Shown: piece by piece, positions 26,412-38,181 of the stretch
Layout: the number at the start of each line of letters is the position of its first letter
How positions within the stretch are numbered: the stretch's first letter is position 1
Source: Epiperipatus broadwayi
Lineage: Eukaryota; Onychophora; Udeonychophora; Euonychophora; Peripatidae
NCBI GenBank assembly: GCA_028023455.1
Contig: JAQFVV010006711.1
Span: 374,001 to 438,000, forward strand
Reading direction: 5' to 3'
Length of the DNA stretch: 64,000 bases
Translations under genes and position numbers: made by a program
The notes under the pieces: model-generated
The model's input: the letters and a program-made list of their open reading frames with translations, nothing else
The model's database searches: none
What the model was told of the DNA's origin: nothing

Positions 26412-28142
26412 GGTAATATATTCTTTTTTTATAATTTTATTGTGGTTTTGAATGTAACTATTGAATTAATAAATTTTTGCTAGGATTGTTACTGATTATT
26501 TTCTTTTTAATGCCCCATGTGTTATATTCTGTTTAACCTCGCTTTTATGATGATTAATTTAGTGCATGTACATACTAAACATTTTTGAATAGTGTTTTAC
26601 TAAATCAGTAAGATTGTAAAATTTTACCACTTTTTTTTTTAAACAATTGTTATCTATCTATCTGTAAACTACTATATATATTTTAGCTACTAGCATTCAT
26701 TTGTAACATAACTAATACTAATGATCAAGATACCAAGTATCAACAAATCATATATTTAAATTATATTTTATTTGCTATTATTATGAATTATTTGATCAAA
26801 CTAAAATATTTTTCTAAATATTTTATTTTTGGAAAATATACAAGCAATTAGATTTGACAAACACTTCAAATTAATGTGTATATAGATTATTCTTAATAAT
26901 CAGTATGTAACTTTTTTTTAATTCATAAATTTTAAACTTTAATAGAACACTTAAAATATGATCTATAAGAAACTAAAACCAGACAATGGTCTTAACAAGT
27001 AATTAAAATGTAGTCTTTAATAATATTCTATGATGATTAATGCAGCTGGAGTTTCTGAGTTGGGTTTCAACTGAATAAAATATAATTCTTTAATTTATAC
27101 AAGATATGATAAAACAAGAACAACCAGTTTGCTCTGATTCCATCTGTAGTAAGCTTGAGTAATCAGTGATTATTTGCTCTTGTTTTATCAAAAAAAATAA
27201 AAAATTAGATTGATTATTTGAATGGAACTATCATTTTCCACATCCCATTTAGAAGTTTCTAAATAACTGCCAGTATGATTATTTATTTATTTATTTAATC
27301 TGTAATAGCTATCAGTAACAATATTAATAATATTATACTTGAATGATTTATTTTTAATATTTTGAACTTTTTTTCATGATATATTATTTTTAGTTTCTTT
27401 TTTTTTTTTAATGTTTTATTTTATATTTGCGTTCACTATTAATTTGATTTACATTTTAATTTATTATTGTTGTTGTTTATCTAATGCAAATATTACTTGT
27501 GGATTATTATTATCTCAGAATTGTTTTATTAAGTATTAATATAATATACTATTTTTTATAATTAACTTTGATTTTGAATACAGTTATAATTGTTTCAAAT
27601 TTAATATCTATAAGATTTTATTAATTTATGATTATTACAGATTACTCTTCATTTATTTAGTAGCCCATTTAGCTTCTTATCATATCCATCTATGCTGTAA
27701 ACAGAACTAAATAATTTAATTTTAAGCTATCAGTTTAAAATAGTTTTTAATATTTTTTTGATATATGTAAACCTATTGCAGTATTTTATAGATTTAGTTA
27801 TAGTATAGTATAGATTTTAATATTTTCACATAGTTAGTGAATTATGACAAATTACCTTATTTAATTTTTAAATGCTAAATTTATATTCACATAGGCTGAT
27901 AATCTAGCATTAATATGATATTGACACTTTAGGTTATACTTTTTATTTATATGTTTTGATAAGAAACTATAATTTGATTATGCAATTTTTTTTTGGGGGG
28001 GGGAGGGAGTTGGACTATCTAATGAAAGGAGATTGCTTGGTGTTGGAGTTGTTAACTTGATATTTTCTTTTTGTGAAATTTCTAGATGCATTAATTTAAG
28101 ACATATAATATTAAAAATTGTTTTGCACTATAGTATTTAGTT
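26412..28142 (+). other. Spire intron, no further feature
   Basis: A+T-rich with homopolymers, a G run at 27997-28010 and short TTAT repeats. No coding or structural signal. Confidence 0.55.
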
Positions 28143-28158
28143 TAATTCATCATCATCA

Positions 28159-28617
28159 TCAACCATTATCAATCCACTGCAGGATGAAGGTCTCTCCAAG
28201 TTTAATCCATCTTTTCTGATCTTTAGCTTCTCTTCTCCACATCACCCCTGCACACTTTCTTATTTCATCCATCCATCTCACATGTGGTCTCTTTCTGGGT
28301 CTTTTACAATCTCTTGGAATCCAGTTTAAAATTTCAATTGTCCATCTATTATCATCTCTTCTAGCAATATGCCCAGCCCAACTCCATTTCAATCTTTTAA
28401 TTTTTTCAATAAGGTCAGTAACACCTGTTTGTTGTCTTACCCATACATTGTGTTTTCGATCTCTTCTTGTTACTCCCAACATACATCTCTCCATACTTCT
28501 TTGAGTGGTCTGAAGTCTCTGTATTGCTCTTCTATTAAGTGTCCAAGTCTCAGATCCATAAGTAAGAACTGGTAAAACACATTTGTTAAAAACCTTCCTT
28601 TTCAAACACATAGGCAT
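28159..28617 (-). pseudogene. RTE polyprotein, C-terminal domain
   Basis: A 152-codon stretch beginning MPMCLKRKVFNKCVLPVLTY and GSETWTLNRRAIQRLQTTQR, the standard post-polymerase region of RTE and related LINEs (VxPxLTYGSETWxL). Further on are VTDLIEKIKRLKWSWAGHIA (the LRWxGHVxR motif), RWTIEILNWIPR, GRP-like RPRKRPHVRWMDEIRK and the closing GETFILQWIDNG. The stop falls just before the (GAT)n tail, so the native C-terminus is intact. It is out of frame with the polymerase core upstream by a frameshift near 28615. Confidence 0.88.
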
Positions 28618-29281
28618 ATTTATTTCCTTTTAGTATCAAGTTATTTCTACCAAAAGCACTCCAACCAAGTTTGATTCTATGATTAATTTTTTTTATTATG
28701 TTTCCATCTGTATTAATAATCTGACCAAGGTATTTGTAACTGTTAACTTCTTCTAATTCATCATAATCAATCTTTATTTTCATATTTTGAGCAAATCGAT
28801 TAAACATTACTTTAGTCTTTTTAACATTTATCTTTAGTCCTACTTTCCTACTTTCATCTGATAATTCCTGCAACATATCCTGCAGCTCTGAAGCATTATT
28901 TGCAAAAACAACTACATCATCTGTGAAATCTAAATGACTTAAATAATCTCCATTTACTTTCACTCCTTTAGTTTCCCATTTTAATCCACAAAATACTTCT
29001 TGCAGCACTGCTGTAAAAAGTTTTGGAGATATGGAGTCACCTTGTCTTACATCTTTCTCAATGTTGATTTTCCCAGTATTATTATGTAATCTAATTGTTG
29101 ATGTTGCATTTTTATAAATATTCTTCAAAATATGACAATATCCCGGATCTATACCTTGATGATCCAATGCTTTAATCACTGAAGAAAGGTTTATAGAATC
29201 AAGTGCCTTTTCATAATCTACAAATCGAAAACATAATGACAACTCATATTCATTCGTCCTTTCTATAACTTCTCTCAACAC
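28586..29281 (-). pseudogene. RTE reverse transcriptase catalytic core
   Basis: A 231-codon stretch opening MLREVIERTNEYELSLCFRF followed by VDYEKALDSI (motif A; the usual word is DYEKAFDS). RQGDSISPKLFTAVL is motif B. HLDFTDDVVVFA is motif C, where the usual FADD has become FTDD, keeping both catalytic aspartates. NVKKTKVMFN and VNSYKYLGQIINTDGNI are the following conserved blocks. Family motifs are in order and at normal spacing. The end (AFGRNNLILKGNKYAYVFEK) runs into a frameshift before the C-terminal domain. The A-to-T change in motif C and F-to-L in motif A may each have harmed activity. Confidence 0.9.
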
Positions 29282-29312
29282 CTGGATATGATCTACTGTA
29301 CTAAAACCACTT

Positions 29313-29516
29313 TTAAATCCAGCTTGTTCTCTTAGGTTGGTGGAAATCCAATGTTCTCTGTAGACGAGTTGTAATTATCTTGGTAAAAATTTTATATAAA
29401 ACTGATAAAAGGCTGATAGGTCTGTAATTTCTAATATCTTCTTTATCACCTTTTTTAAATATTAATATTATTACTGCATTCTTCCAATCATCCGGTACAT
29501 CTTTATCATTTACCAT
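29313..29516 (-). pseudogene. RTE reverse transcriptase, N-terminal fingers
   Basis: A 67-codon stretch with VPDDWKNAVIILIFKKGDKE and DIRNYRPISLLSVLYKIFTK, the RTE counterpart of the VPIFKKGD and NYRPISLLS motifs. The same frame extends upstream of the methionine, through 29517-29690, as GKAPGNDGIIIDILKEAG, the conserved APGxDGI block. Near 29335 a frameshift diverts the end (QPKRTSWI); in the other frame the normal REQAGF-type continuation is readable up to 29281. Confidence 0.88.
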
Positions 29517-29705
29517 TTGGTATATAACTTTGCTAAAAAAAATTCTATTTCTTCACCTGCTTCTTTTAATATATCAATTATAATTCCATCATTACCTGGA
29601 GCCTTTCCTTTCTTCATACATTTAATTGCATATCTCACTTCTTCATTTAAAATTCTGGGCAATTCGGAAGATGTAATAGATATTGGAGGTACTTGTTCTT
29701 TATTA

Positions 29706-30104
29706 CTATATAATTCTTGGATAAAAATCTTCTACCAATTTCATGATGTCATCTCTCTTTTTAGTAACAATTCCCTCTTTTTTTCTTATTGCAGATATAA
29801 TAAATTTCATACCAATATGTTGTTTTACATTCTTAAGACTTTTATTTTCTTCTACAGCTTTCCTTGCTAGTTCACAGTTATACTTTCTTATATCATTTTC
29901 AACTCTTTTCCGCACCATTTTACAAAATTCGAGATATTCAATTCTTTTTAATGCATCATTTTTGTATATCTTCATATTCCTTCTTTTCTTCATAAATTCT
30001 CTAGTCTCAGTAGAAATTTTATTGGTCAATTGCTTTTTTCTACCAGCTATTTTTGTTGCAGTTTTTAAAAGTGTATCAGTTATTTTCATATTAATTTCAT
30101 TCAA
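29706..30104 (-). pseudogene. RTE linker between endonuclease and polymerase
   Basis: A 132-codon, lysine/arginine-rich stretch (MNEINMKITDTLLKTATKIA, then GRKKQLTNKISTETREFMKK) with helical character, typical of the region joining endonuclease and polymerase in RTE proteins. It ends at a frameshift near 29700, past which PPISITSSELPRILNEEVRY continues in another frame toward the polymerase. Confidence 0.8.
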
Positions 30105-31125
30105 ATCTGAATCATGTTCAAAATCTACTAATACTTGAAACCGATTTGTAAGTTGTAATTTAAATTCATTAGAATGTTTCTGAAGATTAGGAATATCAAT
30201 TGTAAATATTGTTTTTCTTAATAATTTTTGTCTCTCTAGTTACCTTACTAATCGATGATCATTTCCTGTGTTAAATTTATTAAGAACATTACAATCTTGA
30301 AATATGTATTTCCTGTTAGTCAAAATATAATCCAATTCTGCAGTACCTTCATTTGGATGCTTCCATGTCCATTTCCTTTTAACATTTTTCTCAAAAAAAA
30401 AAATTCATAATATGAAGTTTTTTTTTTTCTGCAAACTCCACAAGTCTATGTCCTCTCTCATTTCTATTACCATAACCAAAATTACCTACAGCACTTTCAT
30501 CTTTCATTTGTTTACCAATTCTAGCATTAAAGTCTCCCATAACAATTTTAAAATGTTGTTTACTCTGATCAAAAGCCTTTTGTACATCCATATAAAAATC
30601 TTCTACTACTTCATCACTATGAGAACTTGTTGGGGCATAAACCTGAATTATCTGCATTTGGTATCTGCTATTAAGTTGCATAACTAATCTTGCCACTCTG
30701 TCTGATACACCATCAATCTCTACAATATTGTTCTTCCACTTTTTATTTATAATGAATCCTACTCCACTTGTATTTCCAATATTTGTGCCTTTATAATAGA
30801 GTATATGTCCACTTTTTAAATCAATGGTCTCTTCACCTTTTCTTCTAACTTCACAAAGTCCAATAATGTCCCATTTAATATAAGAGAGTTCTTCTTCTAA
30901 TTCTTGCAATCTTCGTTCACTTGAAAGTGATCTGCAGTTGTAAGTACCTAAATAAAAAGTCGTCATCAAATGGCAGCCTGGGTCCGCAATCAGGGGATTC
31001 TTAGCACCCACCGCCTTCAGCCACCAACCGCTGCCTTGGTTGGTGACTTTACAGCCTCCTGGGAATAAGGGCCATGCTTTATTTTTGTCTGTCATAATTG
31101 TATATATGTTTTGGAAAAATATCAT
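30105..31125 (-). pseudogene. RTE apurinic-type endonuclease domain
   Basis: The open part (30391-31125, 244 codons) includes LGTYNCRSLSSERR with the catalytic Asn, DIIGLCEVRRKGEE with the metal-binding Glu, VYAPTSSHSD, and KIVMGDFNARIGKQ with the catalytic Asp and Asn. It then reads NERGHRLVEFAEKKKLHIMN. A frameshift in a poly-T run near 30415 ends this frame. The remaining third continues in another frame as WTWKHPNEGTAELDYILTNR and FNTGNDHRLVR, bearing the final catalytic Asp and His, then meets an in-frame stop near 30240. Every catalytic residue is still present, so the damage is indels and one nonsense change. The start at 31125 includes 5' leader-like sequence; the methionine just before TTFYLGTYN may be the natural one. 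Confidence 0.88.
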
Positions 31126-31959
31126 TTACACAAACATTCATTCTGCCTTATCAGGCACTGAGAAGAAAGACCATGGTGTTTCTCGATCTTAAACTCAGAG
31201 GTAAAAAGCCAATAAACTCACCACGCTGGCTAATGCATGTTGGTGAGCAGCCCATCCATGTTCGTATACTATATGAATAATCACATAGTAATAACAGCTG
31301 CAACGACAAGAACGTATGGAGTGGACATTAGGAATTTGCCCTGCTCGGTTCCTTTAAGGCCTCCAAGAGGAATCAAAGGGTCTCCTTTCAGTTAATAGCA
31401 AACTCCTTTCTATTCAAAAATATTAGTAAAAAATTGATGTTTAGTCTTTAGAAACAATTGCTACTTTTGTATAATTTCAACAGTTTTTAAACACTAAAAT
31501 TATACTTCGGATCTTCAAGCTTGTCATGTTCCTACTGAGGTATATATATATATATTTTCTTAAATGACAATATTGTGGACACAAGTAAATTTGATTTAGG
31601 ATTTATTAGAAAGAAGAATTTTCAACTTTTTCTGATTGTATTATTAGGGATTTGATTTTTTTAAAAAAATAACAAAACAAATTGTATTCTATGTTTTCCT
31701 GAATATTAAGTGTGGGATTTCATAAATGATAGCTAACAAGAATAGAATAGAAGTGTAAAGAAGATATAGTTATGTACTGTTTGTAAATACTTTTGATCTT
31801 TTTTTTATATTTTTGACAGAATATGTACCTGAAAATAATAAAAACCATGGATGTTATCATTGTATATGATAATAATAGTATTCCTAACATGGAGAGACTA
31901 TTTTCATCATCTTTTTATAATGATACAAAAATATATTTCTAATATATTTATCATATTGA

Positions 31960-33260
31960 TTTGTTTAGATTTGGACAGAAATACCCAGAGAAGTTAAAAC
32001 AGCTTTTTATAATCTTTAAAATAGGAAGGCTACAAGCTCTAATGGCGCATCTGGAGAAGTTTCAAAATATGGGCTTTAATACTATTGGTTTTTTTTTTTT
32101 TTTTGGAAATACATGGATCCTGCAGTTGCGTTGTCTGATCTTTAGTATGCATTTATTGCTTCAATTGATAAAAATAGAGGAGAATAGAAAAAATTTAAGT
32201 AATTATCATAAAGCATCTTTATTGCCCACTACAATTTTTTTGAAATTATTACCATTTACAGATGGTTATCAGAAATGTAGTTTTATAGAATCAGACATGC
32301 CATAGACATGAGTTTAGTTGCTAAATTTAAGGAAAATTTAAATATTGCTTTTATTGATTTGATTATGATATTGGCTCAGTTAATTCAACTGATTTGTATA
32401 ATATTTAAAATTAGTTGATTATCTAACAATGTTATTTATATTCTACATCTTCTACATGATGAAATGAAAGGATTTTCTTATTACTGCTGACTGATAATTT
32501 GGAAACTGGTGTTAAAGAAGGATGTATACTAACTTAAACTTTGTTTTTGTCTAATAATAGTGCTCTTTGAAATAGTTTGTAAATATTTTTATGAAGTAGG
32601 CAGCAAAATGCAATATGGATTTGATGTTGTAGTTTTTAAGTTTAACAAGTTAAAACCAAAAAATAAGAACTTCATCTTATTTAGCTTTTAAAATTCCTGT
32701 ATGTTGATCATTATCTAATTGTATTAATTTAAAGAAATATTTACATGTATTAATTGTATTAATTTAAAGAAATATTTATAAAACATTGTTAATATTTTGA
32801 ATTTAGAAATTAATATTTTTAAAAAATTAAATTCTTTGTTAAGCAGATATGAAAGAAAAATCTTCAGCAACTTTTAGCTTGGATTATTATCAGCTTAAGA
32901 ATGTGAATTAATTTAGATATCTTTGTAAAAAAATTATATATGGAAAGATGAACTCAGATGCTGAAGTGTAACACAAACTTTCATTTTCTGCATTTAATAA
33001 ATTAAAATATATTTCATTATAATGATAACCCAGTTATACATATTATTCTGGCATATTTATTGTATGGAAATAAGACTAGGACTCTTTCTTATTGATGTAA
33101 ATATAAATGCACTGGAAAAATTTCAAATAAGGATGCTCTATAACATTTTGAAAATATCAAAATCAAAATACTAATTCATAATGTTGATTATATCATTGTA
33201 ATGAACATCTTTATTGGATTAGGCATTTGTGGCAAATAAATATTAATAGGCTTGTGTAAA
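31960..33260 (+). pseudogene. decayed LINE reverse transcriptase, sense orientation
   Basis: Scattered motifs in correct order mark an old non-LTR element. Near 31980-32070, EVKTAFYNL then NRKATSSNGASGE stands where E(V/I)xxAIxxLKNGKAxGxDGIxGE is usual. Near 32345, AFIDL is motif A. Near 32450, LLHDEMKG matches the LHDxM block, and TGVKEGCILT at 32504-32533 matches TGVKQGCVLxP (motif B). Around 32895-33000, F-RYL, then MNSDAEV and SFSAFNKLK match FxYLGS...DxEIxxRIxxAxxAFxxL. LYGNKTRT near 33060 matches LLYGSETW. Stops and indels are frequent. It belongs to a LINE group different from the neighbouring RTE copy, judged by GVKQGC. Confidence 0.65.
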
Positions 33261-34969
33261 AATATTTTATGTTGAACTTGAATATGAGTTTTCATAGAGG
33301 CAAGTCTCATTATTGTTATAAAATTTTTAAAGGCACTTTAAAAAATTACAATATTGATGATTGCCTTTATTGAAAGAATGTAATTGATGAAAAGAAACAA
33401 TAGAGAGCAAAAATATTGAAATTTTTCAGAAAGTATAATTTTTTGCAGAATGTTAAGATATTATCGTGTTATGTAATTTTTAATTTTTTTTTCTTCAGCT
33501 TCTTAGAAGAGCTACAATCATTTATTATGACTTCTAATGATATATCAACAGACAAAGAACAGTTCTTTTTACTCTAGTGCTATCCAGTATAAACTTGAGT
33601 GCTGACTGATTACCAGATGTACATAAAATCCCTATTTTTAGTATTATTCAAAGTTATGCTAGATGGGACTAGAGTGGAGAACAGATCTTGTCACACTGTT
33701 AAACTGGAAAGTGTGACAATTTATTTATATATTATTAGTTTAGCTTATCTATTTTTTATCTTTATGCTTGAAGTTTTAATAAATATTTATATTTGATTTC
33801 TAATATCTATAAATATTAATTTGCTAATTATATAATTAAGATTTGAGGTATTTTTTATTGTTTAGTTTTGATAATATATTTTAAAATTAGAATTTATAAT
33901 TATATATTACATGTTTTTTTACTTTTTTTACATACATTAAAATATTTCTCATGTCATAAAATGCATCAAATATGCAGAAATACTTTATTTTTGATATCAA
34001 ATAAGACAGAAGTAGTAATATTGGATCAATGTAACATTTTTTTGTTTAAAATAAATAGCTCTAAGAAGGAGGTGATAAAGAATATCTTTCAGGAAGTTGA
34101 TGGCATCTTCATGAGTCTTTGAAAAAAATGTGAGATTTGATGAATTTAAAAGAGCTATACTTGTTGGTATTTTTAGCTGGAGCACTAGTATCTGATTGAA
34201 AAACATTGGTTAGTATTATTGTGATTGGAAGTCATTATTAAGAATGGTCAATAGATGTTGTGAAGAATTATATCCAGAAAATACAGGAAATAAATCCATT
34301 TCAAAATAAAACAAATATCTGAATGCTTTAGTGTTTACTAAAATATTAATGGACAAATTGAAATTTTGTAACTATTTCTGATAAGATTTTGTGATGCAAA
34401 AGCAGTTGTAGTATTGTTTTAAGAATTTTGATAATGAAAGCTTGCCATATGTCAGATGAATAATTATTTTTTACGCTTTTCTTAGTTACTGAAAGGACTC
34501 AATTTATTTTGACATTCACCAAAAGAAGGCTGTATGTCAGAATGCTTTCTCACAATATGATGATGAAACTGTTGCAATTTGGGCAGGTTTTCTTTATCTT
34601 ATCATTAATTAATATAAATGCAGCACAATTGTAGATTGTTTGAATATTGAGATTTTGGGGCTAGGACATCTCCCACAGCATAGTACCTATATTATGTATT
34701 GAATCTTTATGGGTCTTTCTTGAATAGGCATTGGAAGATTAATATTTTTTTATTGTCATTTCTCTAATGGATTTGAAAAATTTCTACTTTAATTAAGAAA
34801 ATGGTCAAATGAGTACTTTTAAAATCAATTGGAAAAGGTTATCCCATTCCTAAACATAGGTAGTTTGACTTTAGGAATTATTTTAGTTTTCTCATGTACT
34901 CTACTGTAATAGAAACAATCAAATGGATTTATTGCTTAGGAATTCATAAGAAGTTTAAGCACTGGAAGT
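33261..34969 (+). other. Spire intron, no further feature
   Basis: Some of this may be further LINE debris. I can read no motif with confidence. Confidence 0.45.
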
Positions 34970-35045
34970 GTTAGAATTGGAATCATTCAAGGACCTTAAA
35001 CCTCCAGAGGCTGATGCTCTATCACTGCACTAAATCATGCTAAGC
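34970..35045 (-). repeat. tRNA-like SINE head
   Basis: The minus strand from 35045 reads GCATGATTTAGTGCAG, then TGATAGAGCATCAGCCTC, then TGGAGGTTTAAGGTCCTTGA and ATGATTCC. TTAGTGCAGTGATAGAGC is a recognisable D-arm/A-box, the next bases fit an anticodon arm and the end resembles a damaged T arm. It is a tRNA-derived relic, either a SINE head or a tRNA pseudogene; the parent tRNA is unclear. Confidence 0.5.
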
Positions 35046-36682
35046 ATTTTATTTTAGTCATAGTCTGGGAATTATACCTACTATGGAACTCATTTTTATT
35101 TAATCAGATAGCAAAATAGAAATGAAATACAAAATTGCCTTCTACAAAATAAGGACAACATTACCAATCTTTATTATTGAAATTATGATCAGATATATAT
35201 TTAGAATATATTAAATTGTTAGCTGGATAAATTTGAAATAGTTTTTACTATAGTAGCAAGCTCTAAGTTTTGAGGACTAGGAATATAAGAATAATTGAGG
35301 ATTGTTATAGAATGGTGACTATATATGGACAAGTTTGGCAATTTTTTTTTTTTAATTTCACAATCACAATTATTTCATAATTTCTTACACAGTTTATTTT
35401 AGAACCTTAAAATATTTTTTATCCATGCTTTAATATTGATTTCTGAAAACAAATTTTGTTATAAAATATATCTAAAAAGCTTTTTTTTTTTTAAATATCT
35501 GTTGATGCTTATCACCAAAGTATTATTTTTTTTGCAAAAATTAGCACCCACATCCCTACTTTTTACATCCATGTCAAAAATTATCAGTATTTCCTTTTCT
35601 TTAAAACTAGAACATTTCATTAATCCAGTATTCTCAAACTTGAAAGTATGATTAATTTTTTTTTAAAAAAGGGGGAAGGGGAGATAATTTTTTTGTTTGT
35701 TTGTTTAAACAATTAGTGCAGTATTAAGCATAGAAATTACTATATGCTGATGTTTTTGTATTTGTAACTTTTAAATCCTATAAAAGCCTTGAGTATAGTT
35801 ATGGAATATAAAAAAATGGGAAACAACTAGTTTCTTTCCTTACATTTTTTTATTTGTGTCAAATAAATCCTCAGATTTATCATTAAGCTGACTTTAATTA
35901 TTTCTTTTACAAACTTCAATAATATGATTTCCTTTTCTAAACTTTATTTTTTATAGATCATATATCAGAATTTAAAACTCCACAGCTGGTACCCTTTGTA
36001 TTATTTTGTAAGAATTATGGAAAATATTTTAAGAAATTAACAGAAAATAATTTTAATAGAAAATTGTACAGTTATTGTTTTTATTAAAAGTGTGTTGCGA
36101 CTTAAGAGCTCCCTGTACAGTCATCATCACATCTGATTGGCTGTCATATAAGCATTCTAAAAGCGCTTTGGAGAAGGTTTCAGCCTTTCACTTTAATTAA
36201 AAATTAAATGTAAATTATAAATTTAGAGTTTGAAGTTTTAAAATATTATTATAGCATCTTCTAATCAAGATTTTGATTTAAAAAAAGGAAATTGCACTAT
36301 GAATATAAACAAACTAAGATTTTCATTACTATATATTCAAAAATCATCTTTATTTATTTTATTAAAGAATAGTTAGTAGTGAGTGGTCATATTTGTACTT
36401 ATAGAATTAGAACAATTTGTCTCATAAAAATTCATAATAATAAAAAATCATCGTGTATTTCTGATCACTTTGCATCCGTTAGATATTTGGTTAATTTCAA
36501 TATGCCATTTATTGGGTTCCACTTTAATAGTTTAACACATTGCATAATAATGGTATATGCCACTCATTAAACTGTAATGTTCTAGTACTAAGAGCAAGAT
36601 GTTAGTAATTTATTTTAATCATATCAGTGAAGTGAGCCAGCATTGGCAAACTACTATCGATGATGATCAGGAGGTATTGCTT
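35046..36682 (+). other. Spire intron, no further feature
   Basis: A+T-rich. A short splice-flanked open segment at 35957-36007 was considered and rejected. A less A+T-rich patch at 36090-36190 has no recognisable content. Confidence 0.5.
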
Positions 36683-36697
36683 GGTTGCTTAGCAACC
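36683..36697. promoter_or_regulatory. perfect X-box-like palindrome
   Basis: GGTTGCTTAGCAACC is a perfect 15-bp inverted repeat and fits the RFX-factor X-box pattern RYYNYY-N(1-3)-RRNRAC (GTTGCT, T, AGCAAC). RFX factors regulate ciliary genes in animals. It sits deep in an intron, in a locally less A+T-rich stretch (36630-36720), so enhancer function is only possible, not shown. Confidence 0.4.
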
Positions 36698-37666
36698 TCA
36701 ACTTTCTTCAGCCAGTAATTAAATTATGCATATTTTATCAGAAATATTTTTTTTATCGTTTTAATAATGATTATGGTAAATTTGTTGAGTTTTAGTTTGT
36801 TTAACAACTTATACTTATTTTGTTAATTTTATATATATATTGAATAATTTACCAGCTAATCTATTAATCTAAATTTTACTGACAATTTTTACTAATAATG
36901 AAATGGAACATTTATAACAGCCAATTAATTACTTGAAACTTTTTCTAATGACTTTAGTTAATTTAGGTTATTTAATATTAATTTTGAACAATCTTATTAT
37001 TAAGTAATCATATTATATGTTTATTTAATTCTGTTACATTATTTTTTAAATTTATCTTTTTAAAAAATTCACTATGTATTGCTGAAGGTTCTCATTAATG
37101 ATTTTGATAATTATTTATTTAATTATTATTGGTTTATAGCATTATTCATTTATTTTCAAGTATATAGTTAAGGATTCTTTTTTTTTTCTGTGTATATATG
37201 TGTGTAGTATATTCTTGTTTATGCATATGTATGGGTTTTTAATTCGTCCACCTTTTTAAATTTATTTATAGTTCTGTTTTTACATTACATTTATGCAATT
37301 TCATTGTTGTAAAAATGCATTAGCAAACAGACTGATATGCCCAATAACATCTCCATTTTGTTTTATAAAGCAATTTAATGCTTTTATAAAGATTTAGGAA
37401 ATTCTTTAACTGATTTTGTACAAATAATGTTAAAAAAAAAAAATTGAAATGAAAATTTTATATTAAATGAGCTTTTAATAATGTTTATAAATTATTCTGT
37501 GCTCTTTGAAATTAGATCTTAAAAAAAAAATGTTTATATTTTATTTGGAATGTTTTTTGTGAGCAGAGTCTTGAACAAATAAGAAAAAGTGAGGAGAAAA
37601 GATTGGAAACTTAAAAAATATGGATTTGGTGTAGAAAAGGAAAAATAACTTTGAAGAACAAGATTT

Positions 37667-38168
37667 AACACAGCTTGTGTAAGCACAAAGAATGGTAATC
37701 ATGTGATGTTTTGAGGTTTAATACCAATCCTGCCCAATAGGATTATGGTGACTATGGTTATTAAAGAACCAAAGACACCAAATAGTAAGGATGCTGAACT
37801 GAGTTCAGATCTATACAACTGTACAAGCTGATGAGCTTGAGTTGAAAACATTATTGTGTTTTCATTTCGGGCTCAAAGCTTTATAGTTAGCTAATAGGGT
37901 GGCTGCTGGAGGGTTGCATTAGATCCTAAGATCTAGATGCAGAGCTCTCAGATCCAAGGTTCCTCACTGATGAACGCCACAAGCTAAAAACTCTTCTGGG
38001 GATATTGGTTGAGTAAGCACTAGATAGGGATTTTATGCACAAACCTTTCTGCATTCAATGATTACTCTGGCTTGCACTGAGTAACGCTACTGTATGGAGA
38101 GTTTTTTCTCTGTGTTAAACAGCTTGTGTAAGTATAAAGAATGATGATCATGTGATGATTTGAGGTTT
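37667..38168. mobile_element. 502-bp element with 53-bp terminal direct repeats and 13-bp target duplication
   Basis: Direct repeats at 37667-37719 and 38116-38168 share CAGCTTGTGTAAG, AAAGAATG, ATCATGTGATG and TTGAGGTTT, with a handful of substitutions. Immediately outside them the 13-mer AAGAACAAGATTT occurs at 37654-37666 and again at 38169-38181, a perfect target-site duplication. The 396-bp interior is less A+T-rich than the surrounding intron and codes for nothing visible. The structure looks like a miniature LTR element, but 13 bp is long for LTR integrases (usually 4-6 bp) and fits target-primed insertion better, as for PLEs or SINEs. A B-box-like GGTTTAATACC lies at the inner end of the left repeat. 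The family is not recognised. Confidence 0.75.
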
Positions 38169-38181
38169 AAGAACAAGATTT

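Larger units (their letters stand above)
28143..31400 (-). mobile_element. RTE-clade non-LTR retrotransposon, nearly full length, inactivated
   Basis: The element is read from about 31400 (5') to 28143 (3'), antisense to Spire. In order it has a 5' untranslated region (31126-31400), an apurinic-type endonuclease, a linker, a reverse transcriptase and a C-terminal domain. The 3' tail is TTGATGATGATGATGAA, the (GAT)n tail typical of RTE elements. The lack of a gag-like first ORF, an endonuclease beginning at the first ORF and the trinucleotide tail support RTE. At least four frameshifts (in poly-T/A near 30410, near 29700, near 29335 and near 28615) and one in-frame stop near 30240 kill it. The parts are otherwise almost complete, so it is a fairly young copy. 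The 5' boundary is approximate and no target duplication was identified. Confidence 0.88.

Noticed and set aside
28369-30687. Plus-strand open frames within the RTE element
   Set aside because: They are antisense shadows of the RTE endonuclease and polymerase frames.
33500-33580. Pyrimidine-tract acceptor followed by a short open frame ending in TAG
   Set aside because: No partner exon in a consistent frame and no family resemblance; it lies at the edge of LINE debris.
35957-36007. 51-bp open segment between ATAG and GTAAGA, phase 0, in the large Spire intron
   Set aside because: The translation is hydrophobic/aromatic filler with no Spire counterpart; short splice-flanked segments arise by chance in A+T-rich introns.
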